Source: Paractinoplanes toevensis (lineage in GTDB: Bacteria; Actinomycetota; Actinomycetes; Mycobacteriales; Micromonosporaceae). From it: a stretch of 64,000 nt of DNA. The DNA lies in assembly GCF_018332695.1 (NCBI RefSeq), contig NZ_BOQN01000015.1:62001-126000 (forward strand), written 5' to 3'. The notes below the pieces were generated by a model that was given only the letters and a program-made list of their open reading frames with translations, was not told the DNA's origin and made no database searches. Below are positions 12,133 to 21,374 of this stretch, piece after piece (the stretch's first letter is position 1; every line of letters begins with the position of its first letter). Position numbers and translations under genes: made by a program.

Positions 12133-12930
12133 ATGCCCGAGGGTGACACCGTCTGGAACACCGCCCGCGTGCTCGAGAAGGCCCTGACCGGCGATGTGCT
12201 GACCGGCAGCGACTTCCGGGTGCCGCAACTGGCCACGTCCGACCTGAGCGGCTGGACGGTGGCCGAGTCGGCGAGCCGCGGCAAGCATCTGCTGCTGCGT
12301 CTCACCCGCGCCGGCGAGGCACCGCTCACCCTGCACTCGCACCTGCGGATGGACGGCGCCTGGCGGGCGTACGCGCCCGGTGAGCGCTGGACCGGCCGCC
12401 CCGCGCACCTGATCCGGGTGGTGCTGCGCACGGCCCGCTCGGTGGCGGTCGGCTACCACCTGCACGAGGTGACGCTGGTGCCGACGGCCGAGGAGGAGAC
12501 GCTGGTCGGGCATCTCGGCCCGGACCTGCTCGGCGACGACTGGGATCCGGCCGAGGCGGTCCGCCGGATCACCGCGCAGCCGGCCGCGACCATCGCGGAA
12601 GCACTGCTCGACCAGCGCAACCTGGCCGGCGTCGGCAACCTCTACAAGGCCGAGACGATGTTCCTGCGGGGACTGTGGCCGTGGACGCCGGTCTCGAAGG
12701 TCCCCGATCTCGCCGGCACGGTGACGCTGGCCCAGAAGCTGGTCGCCTCGAACCGGGGCCGCTGGACCCAGACCACCACCGGGTCGCTGCGGCGCGGCGA
12801 GACCAGTTACGTCTACGGCCGAAGGGCACAGCCGTGCCGCCGGTGCGGCACCGCGATCCGCAAGGCCGACCAGGACGAACGTGTCACCTACTGGTGCCCG
12901 CGCTGCCAGCCCCGGCCGGACGGCGTCTAG
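12133..12930 (+). CDS. Fpg/Nei-family DNA glycosylase (endonuclease VIII type)
   Basis: Base-excision repair glycosylase/AP lyase of 265 residues. The mature N-terminus PEGDT provides catalytic Pro2 and Glu3. The family's beta-sandwich includes HSHLRMDGAWRAY; the helix-two-turn-helix region reads LLDQRNLAGVGNLYKAETMF. The C-terminal zinc finger shows CRRC at its start and CPRC at its end (four cysteines). It most resembles actinobacterial Nei2-type proteins. It lies on the same strand as lhr, 4.2 kb away; both act in DNA repair. A hairpin at 12947-12979 follows. Confidence 0.93.
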   Translation: MPEGDTVWNTARVLEKALTGDVLTGSDFRVPQLATSDLSGWTVAESASRGKHLLLRLTRAGEAPLTLHSHLRMDGAWRAYAPGERWTGRPAHLIRVVLRTARSVAVGYHLHEVTLVPTAEEETLVGHLGPDLLGDDWDPAEAVRRITAQPAATIAEALLDQRNLAGVGNLYKAETMFLRGLWPWTPVSKVPDLAGTVTLAQKLVASNRGRWTQTTTGSLRRGETSYVYGRRAQPCRRCGTAIRKADQDERVTYWCPRCQPRPDGV

Positions 12931-12946
12931 AGATCTTGTCGGGTCA

Positions 12947-12979
12947 AGGTCTCGCCAATGTCCATAAAGGACGAGACCT
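12947..12979 (+). terminator. Hairpin after the Nei-type gene
   Basis: AGGTCTCG at 12947-12954 pairs with CGAGACCT at 12972-12979 (8 bp, loop of 17). It starts 16 bp after the glycosylase stop. No U tract; assigned as a terminator by position. Confidence 0.5.
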
Positions 12980-13064
12980 CAGCCCCAGCTCCGGTGCGCT
13001 TTCGATCAAACCTTTTTCCGTACGGGCCGGCTCAGTCCCGTGGCACGCGGTCCCGGTAGGTGCG

Positions 13065-13100
13065 CCTCACCCTCCGCGCGCCCGCTGCGGGCGGGCCCGC
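13065..13100 (+). repeat. Dispersed repeat copy 1 (inverted copy at 39816-39851)
   Basis: 36 bp beginning CCTCACCCTCCGCGCGCCCG and ending CGGGCCCGC match the reverse complement of 39816-39851 at 34 of 36 positions. Upstream similarity continues weakly (CTTTTTC-N-GTACG, CAGTCCCG). Followed by a GATCTTGTGG motif also present (as CCACAAGATC) at 39524-39533. Confidence 0.7.
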
Positions 13101-13105
13101 ACCCC

Positions 13106-13152
13106 GATCTTGTGGACTTTCCGTGAGGACGGAGCGGCACCTCCACAAGATC
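13106..13152. repeat. 11-bp inverted repeat GATCTTGTGGA
   Basis: GATCTTGTGGA (13106-13116) and its exact complement TCCACAAGATC (13142-13152) flank 25 bases. It could form a hairpin or be the end of a dispersed repeat element. Confidence 0.65.
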
Positions 13153-13180
13153 TGCGATGCCGGGCGTCAAGACTTGGCAT

Positions 13181-13201
13181 CGGCCCGTCACCGACGGGCC
13201 G
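13181..13201. terminator. Tight G/C hairpin
   Basis: CGGCCCGTC, loop ACC, GACGGGCCG: a perfect 9-bp stem, followed by an A/T-rich stretch (ATACGTATAAAA). It lies between convergent genes; terminator role is inferred. Confidence 0.45.
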
Positions 13202-13393
13202 AATACGTATAAAACGCCCTACGAGCAGCGCAAGGCGTTGCCGCGCGCGGGCTGCGTGCGTGTTTCGTTGCGCGAGAGTCGCGGCACGTGCTGGTGTCGC
13301 ACGGTGCTTGCGGTGTGGCGACGGTCGGGGGATGTTGCGGTTGGTGACGGTGTCGCCCGTACCGGAAAGTAGGTTTGATTCTCCGAACTCGAC

Positions 13394-14158
13394 CTAGACC
13401 TGGGCGGCGGGTGGGCGTTTCAGCTCGGCCAGGCCCTCGGCGATCCCGCGCATGCGGTCGGTGGCGTCGATGAGGCTTGCCACCGCCGGGTGCCGGCCCT
13501 CGGCGATCGGGTGGCCGTCCTCGGCGACGTAGCTGGCGGCCGCCGCGACCAGCCGTTCGTAGGCGTCGACGCCCTCGGTGAACTGATCGGCCAGGCTCGC
13601 GTGCGACTCCTCGATCGAGGCCTTGCGGTCGGCCGGGGTGAGCGGGATGGCCCGCTCGACGCTCGCCACCCGCTGGCCCAGGTCGCGCAGCCACTGCTCG
13701 GCCACCGCCGCCTCCAGCAGGGCGGCCTCGCCCGGCCCGGTGAGGCGGCCGGCCAGGGCGGTCAGGGTGGCGGACGCGCGGTCCAGCCGGTCCCAGGCCC
13801 GGGTGATCGCCGAGCCGCGCAGGGCATAGCGGTTCTTCTGCCGGCGCATCTCGTTGATCACCGTGCGGCCGGCCGGGAACCGCTCGATCGCGGCGGTCAG
13901 CCGCTGACTGGCCAGCGCCGGATCGGGTGCCGGTGGTGCCGGAGTGGCGGCCAGCGCGCGGTGATCACTCCACCGCCACCAGGCCAGGGCGACCGAGGAA
14001 CCGGCCGCCCCCGCCCAGATCGCGTCGACCACGCCGATCCCGGAATAGGGAATGAGGACGGCGGCGGCCGCGGTCAGGCCACCACCCATGACGCTCCACC
14101 GCCGCGCGGAACCGCGCAGCCGCTTGAGCCGGCGGAAATACCTGGTCCGCTCGTCCAC
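13394..14158 (-). CDS. pspM: Phage-shock envelope stress protein PspM
   Basis: 254-residue membrane protein encoded just downstream of pspA, matching the actinobacterial PspM family. Basic N-terminus (RYFRRLKRLRGSARRW), two membrane helices at about 22-42 and 43-62 (VMGGGLTAAAAVLIPYSGI; AIWAGAAGSSVALAWW), then a largely helical cytoplasmic domain of about 170 residues. In mycobacteria the equivalent protein (Rv2743c) anchors PspA at the membrane during envelope stress. GTG start is supported by GGGGAGG about six bases upstream. The 26-bp gap to pspA indicates one operon. Confidence 0.85.
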   Translation of the reverse strand: MDERTRYFRRLKRLRGSARRWSVMGGGLTAAAAVLIPYSGIGVVDAIWAGAAGSSVALAWWRWSDHRALAATPAPPAPDPALASQRLTAAIERFPAGRTVINEMRRQKNRYALRGSAITRAWDRLDRASATLTALAGRLTGPGEAALLEAAVAEQWLRDLGQRVASVERAIPLTPADRKASIEESHASLADQFTEGVDAYERLVAAAASYVAEDGHPIAEGRHPAVASLIDATDRMRGIAEGLAELKRPPAAQV

Positions 14159-14184
14159 CGTCGTCCTCCCCGTCGGTTCAGGCG

Positions 14185-15039
14185 TCAGCCTGCGGCGCTG
14201 GTGTCGCCCCGCTTCTGATTCATGCTGGCGCGGATCTCGTCGAGCCGGGCAACGCTCGCCGGGTCGGTCGCCGGAGCCTGCTCGACCGCCGGCTGAGCCG
14301 GTGCGGCGCCCAGTTTCTCGCCCGCCATGCTGGCCCGGATCTGCTCGAGCCGGGACGAGCCGGCCAGGTCGAGGCTCGATTTCTGCACCTCGAGCATGCG
14401 GCCCTCGACCGAGTTCGAGGCGAGCTCGGCCCGGCCCATGGCGTTCGCGTAGCGCTGCTCGATCTTGTCGCGGACCTCGTCGAGCGACGGCGTGTTGCCG
14501 GGCGCGGCGAGCGACGACATCGACTCGAGCGACTTGGCCACGGTCTCCTGCATCTTGGCCTGCTCGAGCTGGCTGAGCAGCCGGGAGCGCTCGGCGATGC
14601 GCTGCTGCAGCACCATCGCGTTGTTCTCCACCGCCTTGCGGGCCTGGCCGGCCGCACCGAGCGCCTGGTCGTGGAGGGTCTTGAGGTCCTCCATCGACTG
14701 CTCACCCGACACCAGCTGGGTGGCGAGCGTCTGCGCGGTCGACTCGTACTTCTGCGCCTCGGACTCGTTGCCGTCGGCCCGCGCCTTGTCGGCGAGGACG
14801 AGAGCCTGCCGGGCCATGCCCTGCAGTTTCTCGACCTCGGACATCTGGCGGGACAGCTTCATCTCCAGCTGCCGCTGGTTGCCGATGACTGCCGCGGCCT
14901 GCTGCACGAGGGCCTGGTGCTGCCGCTGCGCATCCTCGATGGCCTGCTGAATCTGGACCTTCGGATCGGCGTATTCATCAATCTTCGCGCCGAAGAGCGC
15001 CATCATGTAACGCCAGCCCTTGACGAACGGGTTCGCCAT
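14185..15039 (-). CDS. pspA: Phage shock protein A (PspA/IM30 family)
   Basis: 284-residue ESCRT-III-like coiled-coil protein that polymerises on damaged cytoplasmic membrane. N-terminus [34 protein letters not shown] is the amphipathic helix and first coil. Long heptad-rich helices run from about 25 to 215. The C-terminal tail carries two copies of an (L-x-x-I-R-A-S-M) motif (LEQIRASM and LDEIRASM), as in other actinobacterial PspA proteins. ATG 15039 is preferred over a start six codons earlier because GAGGGG lies upstream. A terminator separates it from clgR, so it probably has its own promoter in 15040-15220, though I could not identify one. Confidence 0.93.
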   Translation of the reverse strand: MANPFVKGWRYMMALFGAKIDEYADPKVQIQQAIEDAQRQHQALVQQAAAVIGNQRQLEMKLSRQMSEVEKLQGMARQALVLADKARADGNESEAQKYESTAQTLATQLVSGEQSMEDLKTLHDQALGAAGQARKAVENNAMVLQQRIAERSRLLSQLEQAKMQETVAKSLESMSSLAAPGNTPSLDEVRDKIEQRYANAMGRAELASNSVEGRMLEVQKSSLDLAGSSRLEQIRASMAGEKLGAAPAQPAVEQAPATDPASVARLDEIRASMNQKRGDTSAAG

Positions 15040-15220
15040 CTCGCGGTATCCCCTCAATGTCGCTCAGTCTTCGGCGCCACCTGGATGGCGCGTGCGTTCC
15101 ATCGTGTCAGCTCGGCGCCACCGGCGTCACGTGACCTCGGGGGGATCTCAGGGTCTCCCCCACGCTCCGAGGTTACGCCGCGTCAAGCCTCAGGGTCGAT
15201 CCCGCAAGGGCACGAGAAAA

Positions 15221-15251
15221 GGGCCGGACCGCCCGAAAGGCGGACCGGCCC
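15221..15251 (-). terminator. Intrinsic terminator after clgR
   Basis: On the minus strand: GGGCCGGTCCGCC, loop TTTCG, GGCGGTCCGGCCC, then TTTTCTCG. The stem is 13 bp with a single central mismatch, and a U run follows immediately, a rare classical intrinsic terminator in this window. It lies 15 bp after the clgR stop. Confidence 0.82.
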
Positions 15252-15266
15252 GGAGTTTCATGCGGC

Positions 15267-15647
15267 CTATGCGGCGTACACAACCTCGCGTGGCTTCCGA
15301 GTGGTGCGCAGCGTCGCCTTGAGCGGCGTGTCCTGGCGCACCGAGACCGAGACGTCGGTGTCGCGAACCGCGGCCGGCTTCCCCTCGACCGGCACCAGCA
15401 CGCCTTCCATCTCCTCGGCGAGCGACAGCGTGTCGCTGACCTCACCGAGAAGCTCGGACAGGCGGGCGCCGAGCGCCTCACAGATCGCGGCGAGAAGCTC
15501 GCTGGACGCTTCCTTCTGGCCGCGCTCGATCTCGGACAGGTACCCCAGGCTGACATTCGCGGCGGTGGACACCTCGCGCAGCGTGCGGTGCTGTCCCTGC
15601 CGGCGCGCCCGAAGTGCGTCGCCGATAACCCGGCGTAGCAGGACCAT
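15267..15647 (-). CDS. clgR: ClgR-type Cro/C1 transcriptional regulator
   Basis: 126-residue XRE-family activator. The helix-turn-helix spans about residues 21-46 ([20 protein letters not shown], then [12 protein letters not shown]). In other actinobacteria ClgR activates clp protease genes and, in mycobacteria, pspA; its position next to pspA-pspM and cinA-pgsA here repeats that conserved context. ATG 15647 has the strong ribosome site AGGAGGAGG, so longer in-frame versions are rejected. The C-terminus (KPREVVYAA) ends in a small hydrophobic tail; in known ClgR proteins such a C-terminus is a Clp degradation signal, so rapid turnover is possible (inference). Confidence 0.92.
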   Translation of the reverse strand: MVLLRRVIGDALRARRQGQHRTLREVSTAANVSLGYLSEIERGQKEASSELLAAICEALGARLSELLGEVSDTLSLAEEMEGVLVPVEGKPAAVRDTDVSVSVRQDTPLKATLRTTRKPREVVYAA

Positions 15648-15803
15648 GGCACCTCCTCCTGCGGCGGGCCGCCGGCATGCGCCGGAGGCTTCCCGCAACC
15701 GTACCCGTTGCCGGCGACGCCGACATCCCGCCCCGCCGAATTCCGGGACCACCCGGCGACGGGACATCGTTCCAACCACCGTGATCACTGGAAGATTCCC
15801 AGC

Positions 15804-16295
15804 TCAGGCGGCAGACGACGCCGCTTGCAGTTTCTCTGAGAGCAGACTCAGGACCGCGGTCACACTTTCGGTTCGGATGACCGCGCGGTTACCGTCAAGT
15901 TTCAGTTCCCGCACTTCAACGCAGGTCGGTCCGGCGACGGCCACGTAGACCAGTCCCACCGGCTTGCCGTCCTGCGACTCCGGACCGGCCACACCGGTGG
16001 TGGACACGCCCCAATCGGCGCCGCAGCGCTCCCGTGCCCCGGCCGCCAGCGCGAGCGCGACGTCCGGGTCGACCGGGCCCCGCTCGGCCAGCAGCTCCGG
16101 TGAAACCCCGGCCAGCACGGCCTTGAGCTCGGTCGCGTAGACGACGAGACCGCCCCGGTAGACGGCGCTCACCCCAGGGATCTCGACGACCGTGGCGGCC
16201 ACCAGGCCACCGGTCAGCGACTCCGCCGTGGCCAGGGTCTCACCACGCTCGACCAGCCGGTGGACTGCGGCGGCCGCGGCGACGTTGGGCTCCAC
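15804..16295 (-). CDS. cinA: CinA C-terminal-domain protein (nicotinamide-nucleotide amidohydrolase type)
   Basis: 163 residues consisting only of the CinA C-terminal (PncC) domain. Signature TAESLTGGLVAATVVEIPGVSAVYRGGLVVYA, then GVSTTGVAGPESQDGKPVGLVYVAV. The domain in other bacteria deamidates nicotinamide mononucleotide to nicotinate mononucleotide in NAD salvage. The N-terminal pyrophosphatase domain of full CinA is absent, which is usual for such stand-alone forms. It follows pgsA by nine bases, so it is in the rimO-pgsA-cinA operon. A 156-bp gap with no recognised site separates it from clgR. Confidence 0.9.
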   Translation of the reverse strand: MEPNVAAAAAVHRLVERGETLATAESLTGGLVAATVVEIPGVSAVYRGGLVVYATELKAVLAGVSPELLAERGPVDPDVALALAAGARERCGADWGVSTTGVAGPESQDGKPVGLVYVAVAGPTCVEVRELKLDGNRAVIRTESVTAVLSLLSEKLQAASSAA

Positions 16296-16304
16296 AGACC
16301 AATC

Positions 16305-16889
16305 CTAACGACGGCGGCGCAGGCGCAGGGCCTGGACCACATAGTCGCCGCCGGTAACCACCGTCACGACCAGCGCCGCGCCCATCAGCCACGGCCCGAC
16401 CACGTCGGCCGGCGACGGCACCGGCCACAGGTACCACGCGATCGCGGCGATCTGCAGCACCGTCTTCAGTTTCCCGCCCCGGCTCGCCGCGATGACGCCG
16501 TACCGGATGACCCAGAAGCGCAACGCCGTCACGCCCCATTCGCGGGCCAGGATGAGCACGGTCACCCACCACGGCAACCGGTCGTAGGCGGACAGCAGGA
16601 TCAACGCCGTACCGGTCAGCGCCTTGTCCGCGATCGGGTCGGCGATCTTGCCGAACGAGGTGACCATCGACCACTTCCGGGCGATCCAGCCGTCCACGAA
16701 GTCGGTCGCCGAGGCCAGGCAGAAGACCAGGCAGGCGGCGATCCGCGAGCCGTTGTCGGCCAGGCCGGACGCGACCACGATGGCCACGAAAACCGGGACC
16801 AGGATGATCCGCACCACGGTGAGGATGTTCGCCGGGTTGTACAGCGACACCACCCGCGGCGGAACCGCCGGGACCGGCTCGTCAGCCAC
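16305..16889 (-). CDS. pgsA: CDP-diacylglycerol-glycerol-3-phosphate 3-phosphatidyltransferase
   Basis: Integral membrane CDP-alcohol phosphatidyltransferase of 194 residues; makes phosphatidylglycerol phosphate. The catalytic motif D-G-x2-A-R-x8-G-x3-D-x3-D is complete, at D66, G67, A70, R71, G80, D84 and D88. Several membrane helices follow ([20 protein letters not shown] and later). I prefer GTG 16889, which overlaps the rimO stop by eight bases and begins [21 protein letters not shown]; an ATG at 16910 is in frame but lies deeper inside rimO. Position after rimO and before cinA is conserved in actinobacteria. Confidence 0.93.
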   Translation of the reverse strand: MADEPVPAVPPRVVSLYNPANILTVVRIILVPVFVAIVVASGLADNGSRIAACLVFCLASATDFVDGWIARKWSMVTSFGKIADPIADKALTGTALILLSAYDRLPWWVTVLILAREWGVTALRFWVIRYGVIAASRGGKLKTVLQIAAIAWYLWPVPSPADVVGPWLMGAALVVTVVTGGDYVVQALRLRRRR

Positions 16890-18333
16890 GCGATGACACC
16901 GGGGCCGCATCGATCATCTCGACCGGCTCCGCGATCAGGTCGACTCCCTCGGTCGCGGTCACCCGCGCCCGGACGAGATCGCCGGGCCGCAGCGCCGCGA
17001 GATCGCCGCCGACCAGGGTCGTGGAACCGTCCACCTCCGGCGCCTGGTGCTCGGCCCGGCCCTCGACCTCACCGGCCGCGATCGAGTCGACCAGCACCTC
17101 GACGATGGCGCCCAGCCGCTCCTCGGCCCGCTGGGCACACAGCTCGTCGGCGAGCGACACCACCCGGTCGTACCGCCGCTTGATGGTGTCTTCCCGGACC
17201 TTGCCGGAGAGGCCGGCAGCCTCGGTGCCGTCCTCGTCGCTGTAGTCGAAGACACCGATCGCGTCGAGCCGGGCCTCGCTGAGGAAACGGACCAGCTCGT
17301 CGACGTCGTCCCGGCTCTCGCCGGGGAAGCCCACGATGAAGTTGCTGCGCGCGCCGGCGGCGGGCGACAGCGCACGGGCGGAGTCGAGCAGCTCGAGGAA
17401 GCGCTCGGTGGAGCCGAAGCGCCGCATCCGGCGCAGCACCGGCTCGCTGGAGTGCTGGAAGGACAGGTCGTAGTAGGCAGCCACGCCGGGCGTGGTGGCG
17501 ATCACCTCGACCAGGCCCGGTCGGGTCTCGGCCGGCTGCAGGTAACTGGCCCGCACCCGGACGATGCCGTCGACCGCGGCCAGCTGGGGCAGCAGCTTCT
17601 CCAGCAGGCGCGGGTCGCCCAGGTCCTTGCCGTACGACGTGCTGTTCTCACTCACCAGCACCAGCTCCCGCACGCCGGTCCGGGCCAGCCACTCGGCCTC
17701 GGCCAGCAGCTCCTGCGGGTCGCGCGAGACGAACGCGCCGCGGAACGCCGGGATCGCGCAGAACGAGCAGCGCCGGTCACAGCCGCTGGCCAGTTTCAGC
17801 GAGGCGACCGGGCCGGACTCGAGCCGGTGGCGGAGCACCTTGCGCAGGTGGGCCGGGGTGTGCTCGTCGACGGTCGCGTGCCCGGGGATGACCACCTTGG
17901 CCGCCTGGCGCTGGACCGGGGTGATCGGCAGCAGCTCGCGGCGGTCCCGTGGGGTGTGCGCGTCGAAGCGCTCCCCGGCCAGGACGCCGTCGAGCCGGGA
18001 CGCGATATCGGCGTAGTCGTCGAAGCCGAGCACCGCCTGCGCCTCGGGCAGACTCTCGGCCAGCTCCTTGCCGTACCGCTCGGCCATGCAGCCGGCCGCG
18101 ACCACCTTGGCACCGGTGTCGGCGGCGGCGAGCAGGGTCTCGATCGAGTCCTGCTTGGCCTTCTCGACGAAGCCACAGGTGTTCACCAGCACCACATCGG
18201 CACCCTCGGCATCGGTGCTGACCTGCCAGCCGCCGGCATCGAGGCGGGCGGCCAACTCCTCGGAGTCGACCTCGTTACGAGCACAGCCGAGGGTGAGCAG
18301 AGCGACACGGCGGGGGGCAGGGGTTACCGACAC
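16882..18333 (-). CDS. rimO: Ribosomal protein S12 methylthiotransferase RimO
   Basis: Radical-SAM methylthiotransferase of 483 residues that modifies a conserved aspartate of ribosomal protein S12. The N-terminal MTTase domain carries cluster-binding Cys17, Cys53 and Cys82; the radical SAM CxxxCxxC motif is Cys185, Cys189 and Cys192 in [13 protein letters not shown] domain closes the protein ([31 protein letters not shown] in outline). Linear features such as [13 protein letters not shown] and FDYSDEDGT fit RimO rather than MiaB. GTG start; 35 bp downstream of ftsK and overlapping pgsA, so part of the same operon. Confidence 0.95.
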   Translation of the reverse strand: MSVTPAPRRVALLTLGCARNEVDSEELAARLDAGGWQVSTDAEGADVVLVNTCGFVEKAKQDSIETLLAAADTGAKVVAAGCMAERYGKELAESLPEAQAVLGFDDYADIASRLDGVLAGERFDAHTPRDRRELLPITPVQRQAAKVVIPGHATVDEHTPAHLRKVLRHRLESGPVASLKLASGCDRRCSFCAIPAFRGAFVSRDPQELLAEAEWLARTGVRELVLVSENSTSYGKDLGDPRLLEKLLPQLAAVDGIVRVRASYLQPAETRPGLVEVIATTPGVAAYYDLSFQHSSEPVLRRMRRFGSTERFLELLDSARALSPAAGARSNFIVGFPGESRDDVDELVRFLSEARLDAIGVFDYSDEDGTEAAGLSGKVREDTIKRRYDRVVSLADELCAQRAEERLGAIVEVLVDSIAAGEVEGRAEHQAPEVDGSTTLVGGDLAALRPGDLVRARVTATEGVDLIAEPVEMIDAAPVSSRG

Positions 18334-18368
18334 TCCGCCAAGGTTACCGGGCCTTTTCCGGCCGGGCG

Positions 18369-20864
18369 TCAGCTGTCCGTCCGCAGCTCGGACAGAGCCT
18401 CCTCGAGACCGTCCGGCTTGACGAGCACATCGCGGGCCTTGCTGCCCTCGGACGGCCCGACGATGCCGCGGTTCTCCATCAGGTCCATCAGCCGGCCGGC
18501 CTTCGCGAAGCCGACCCGCAGCTTGCGTTGAAGCATCGACGTCGAGCCGAACTGGCTGGTCACGACCAGCTCGATGGCCTGCATCAGCACCTCGAGGTCG
18601 TCGCCGATCTCCTCGTCGATCTGCTTCTTCTTGCTCGGCGGGGCGTCGGTGACGCCCTCGCGGAACTCCGGCTCGCGCTGATCCCGGCAGAACTTGACGA
18701 TGTCCGCGATCTCTTTCTCGTCCACCCAGGCGCCCTGGATCCGGGTCGGCTTCGAGGCGCCCATCGGGAGGAAGAGACCGTCACCGCGGCCGAGCAGTTT
18801 CTCCGCACCGGGCTGGTCGAGGATGACCCGCGAGTCGGCCAGCGAGGAGGTGGCGAACGCGAGCCGGGACGGCACGTTGGCCTTGATCAGGCCGGTGACC
18901 ACGTCGACCGAGGGGCGCTGGGTGGCCAGCACCAGGTGGATGCCGGCGGCCCGGGCGAGCTGGGTGATCCGGACGACCGAGTCCTCCACGTCGCGCGGCG
19001 CCACCATCATCAGGTCGGCCAACTCGTCGACGATCACCAGCAGGTAGGGGTACGGCTTGATCTCCCGCTCGCTGCCCGGCGGCGCGACGATCTCGCCGCT
19101 GCGGACCTTGCGGTTGAAGTCGTCGATGTGCCGGACCCCGTTGGCGGCGAGGTCGTCGTAGCGCATGTCCATCTCGCTGACCACCCATTCGAGGGCGTCG
19201 GCGGCCTTCTTCGGGTTGGTGACGATCGGCGTGACGAGGTGCGGGATGCCCTCGTACGCGGTCATCTCCACCCGCTTCGGGTCGACCAGCAGCAGGCGCA
19301 CCTCGTCGGGGGTGGCCCGGGTCAGGATGGACACCAGCAGCGAGTTGAGGCAGGAGCTCTTGCCCGCGCCGGTGGCGCCGGCGATCAGGATGTGCGGCAT
19401 CTTGGCCAGGTTGGCCACCACGAAGCCGCCCTCGATGTCCTTGCCGAGCGCGACCACCATCGGGTGGTGGTTGGTGGTGGCCGCCCGCGACCGGAGCACG
19501 TCGCCGAGCGAGACGTTCTCCGGGTCGGTGTTGGGGATCTCGACGCCGACCGCGCTCTTGCCCGGGATGGGGCTGAGGATGCGCACGTCCGGCGACTTCA
19601 CCGAGTACGCGATGTTGCGGGAGAGCTGGGTGATCCGCTCGACCTTGACGCCCGGACCGACCTCGACCTCGTATCGGGTGACGGTCGGGCCGCGGGTGAA
19701 ACCGGTGACCACGGCATCGACGTTGAACTGCTCGAACACCCCGGTGAGGGCGGCCATGATCTCGTCGTTGGCGCGACTGCGGGCCTTGGCCGGCGGACCG
19801 GTGGCGAGCAGGGTCGGCGGCGGCAGCCGGTAGTCGCCGGCCACCGCGGAGATCTCCAGCTGCTCGGCCCGGGTGGGCGGCGCCGGCGTGTGCTCCGGTG
19901 GGCTGGGCGGCTTCTTGCGGCTGGCCGGCACCTTGGGCACCGGGACGACGTCGTGCAGGATGTCGTCGTCCTCGGACGGTTCCTCCGGCGCGAGACCGAT
20001 GTCGGCGAGCGAGCCCTGCCGGCGGCGCGCCGGTCGCCGGGCCGGGGCGGGCTCGTCGTCCAGCTCGAGATCGTCCTCGTCCAGCGGCGGCAGCGGCGCG
20101 CGCTCGGTCGACCGGCCGGTCAGCACGTCGACCAGCAGCATCAGCCGCTCGGGAATCCGGTTGATCGGCGTCGCGGTGATCACCAGAAGACCGAAGACGA
20201 AGAGCAACACCAGCAGCGGTACGGCCACCCAGCCGGTCACCGCGCTCTCCAGCAGCCCGCCGATGCCGTAACCGAGCAGGCCGCCCGCCCGGTCCATGTC
20301 GAGGTCGTCCCGGGGGTGCTGGGCGATGTGCAGCAGCGCCGCGGTGGCCAGGATGATCGCGCTCCAGCCGACCACACTGCGGCCGCGATGCTCGGGATCG
20401 GCCGGTTTGCGCATCAGCCGCACCGAGCCGTAGAGCAACAGCAGCGGCAGCAGCACCGCGAGCCCGCCGAAGAACAGTCGCACCGCGTCGGCCAGCCATT
20501 TGCCGACCGGCCCGGCGCTGCCCACCCACACCGCGACGCCGATCAGGATCGCCAGGCCGAGCATGAGCAGCCCGGCTCCGTCGCGGCGGTGCTCGGGGTC
20601 GATCTCCTTGGCCGAGGCGGCCTGCTTGCCGACGCCACGGGCCACCCAGCCGACGCTGTGCGCCACGCCCATCCACAGCGCGCCGAGGCCCCGGCCGACG
20701 CCGGTGGCGACGGCGGAACCCATCGAGGGACGCGCGCGACTGGCGGTGGGGCGGGCTCGGGGGCGAGCTGCGGGCTTCTTACGGGCCGGTTGCCGGGCAC
20801 GCGTCGTCGCGGCACCGCGCGACGTGGCACGGCCCCGGCTCGCCGGAGGAGTTCGGCCCGCCAT
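18369..20864 (-). CDS. ftsK: FtsK/SpoIIIE DNA translocase
   Basis: Septal DNA pump of 831 residues. A basic Ala/Arg-rich start (1-50) precedes four membrane helices at about 97-117, 129-149, 166-181 and 213-232. An acidic/proline linker follows, then the motor with Walker A GATGAGKS at 496-503 and Walker B LLLVDPKR. The C-terminal winged-helix gamma domain ([20 protein letters not shown]) reads chromosome polarity sequences. It moves chromosomal DNA through the closing septum. First gene of the ftsK-rimO-pgsA-cinA run; its promoter should lie in the 87-bp divergent gap to the YbjN gene. Confidence 0.96.
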   Translation of the reverse strand: MAGRTPPASRGRATSRGAATTRARQPARKKPAARPRARPTASRARPSMGSAVATGVGRGLGALWMGVAHSVGWVARGVGKQAASAKEIDPEHRRDGAGLLMLGLAILIGVAVWVGSAGPVGKWLADAVRLFFGGLAVLLPLLLLYGSVRLMRKPADPEHRGRSVVGWSAIILATAALLHIAQHPRDDLDMDRAGGLLGYGIGGLLESAVTGWVAVPLLVLLFVFGLLVITATPINRIPERLMLLVDVLTGRSTERAPLPPLDEDDLELDDEPAPARRPARRRQGSLADIGLAPEEPSEDDDILHDVVPVPKVPASRKKPPSPPEHTPAPPTRAEQLEISAVAGDYRLPPPTLLATGPPAKARSRANDEIMAALTGVFEQFNVDAVVTGFTRGPTVTRYEVEVGPGVKVERITQLSRNIAYSVKSPDVRILSPIPGKSAVGVEIPNTDPENVSLGDVLRSRAATTNHHPMVVALGKDIEGGFVVANLAKMPHILIAGATGAGKSSCLNSLLVSILTRATPDEVRLLLVDPKRVEMTAYEGIPHLVTPIVTNPKKAADALEWVVSEMDMRYDDLAANGVRHIDDFNRKVRSGEIVAPPGSEREIKPYPYLLVIVDELADLMMVAPRDVEDSVVRITQLARAAGIHLVLATQRPSVDVVTGLIKANVPSRLAFATSSLADSRVILDQPGAEKLLGRGDGLFLPMGASKPTRIQGAWVDEKEIADIVKFCRDQREPEFREGVTDAPPSKKKQIDEEIGDDLEVLMQAIELVVTSQFGSTSMLQRKLRVGFAKAGRLMDLMENRGIVGPSEGSKARDVLVKPDGLEEALSELRTDS

Positions 20865-20951
20865 GGTCTACACCGTAGCGTCGATACGCACAGCTAACGT
20901 GAAGGCGCGCGGCACCCTCTTTTCCGGCCGCGGCGGCCTAGGATCGCTCCC

Positions 20952-21374
20952 GTGCAGGCTTTGACCCACGAAATGATCAAGTCGGTGCTGGACGCCCGCG
21001 GGTTCTCGTTCATGGTCGATGCCGACGGCGACGTGGTCGGCAACTTCCAGGGCAACCTGGTCTATTTCTTCCAGATCGGCGAACAGCGCGAGATGTTGCA
21101 GGTCCGCGCGATGGTGCAGCACGTCTTCGGGATGGAGGACGTGACCCGGCTCTACGAGTTCTGCAACGCGTGGAACCACGACCGGCTCTGGCCGAAGGCG
21201 TACGTGCACATTCAGGACGACGGCACGGTCAACGTGATCGGGGAGGTGGTCGCCGACTGGGAGAAAGGCGTCAGTCTCGAGCAGCTCGATCAGGTGATGA
21301 TCTGCGGGATCGCGACGGGCTGTCAGCTCGCCGACGCCGTCGCAGTGCTACGGCAAGACCGGCCCACGAACTGA
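20952..21374 (+). CDS. YbjN-domain protein
   Basis: 140-residue soluble protein of the YbjN sensory-transduction-regulator family. Starts QALTHEMIKSVLDARGFSFM and contains GNFQGNLVYFFQIGEQREMLQVRA and LYEFCNAWNHDRLWPKAYVH, the family's typical central stretch. In enterobacteria YbjN affects stress tolerance and motility, but the molecular function is unknown. GTG start. Its last 104 bases overlap the 3' end of the opposite-strand DUF2784 gene. Divergent from ftsK. Confidence 0.88.
   Translation: MQALTHEMIKSVLDARGFSFMVDADGDVVGNFQGNLVYFFQIGEQREMLQVRAMVQHVFGMEDVTRLYEFCNAWNHDRLWPKAYVHIQDDGTVNVIGEVVADWEKGVSLEQLDQVMICGIATGCQLADAVAVLRQDRPTN

Larger units (their letters stand above)
12931..13393. 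other. Gene-free intergenic stretch rich in inverted repeats
   Basis: 463 bp between convergent nei-type and pspM genes. I see no convincing gene: short open frames lack ribosome sites and codon bias. It contains a hairpin at 12947-12979, a 36-bp segment (13065-13100) that recurs inverted at 39816-39851, an 11-bp inverted repeat (13106-13116 with 13142-13152) and a tight hairpin at 13181-13201. Confidence 0.7.

Noticed and set aside
13157..13372. 71-codon plus-strand ORF in the 13-kb gap
   Set aside because: It contains the hairpin 13181-13201, has poor codon bias and no ribosome site.
16890..16910. Longer pgsA start at ATG 16910
   Set aside because: It adds seven residues inside rimO without support; the GTG at 16889 gives the usual coupled overlap and N-terminus.
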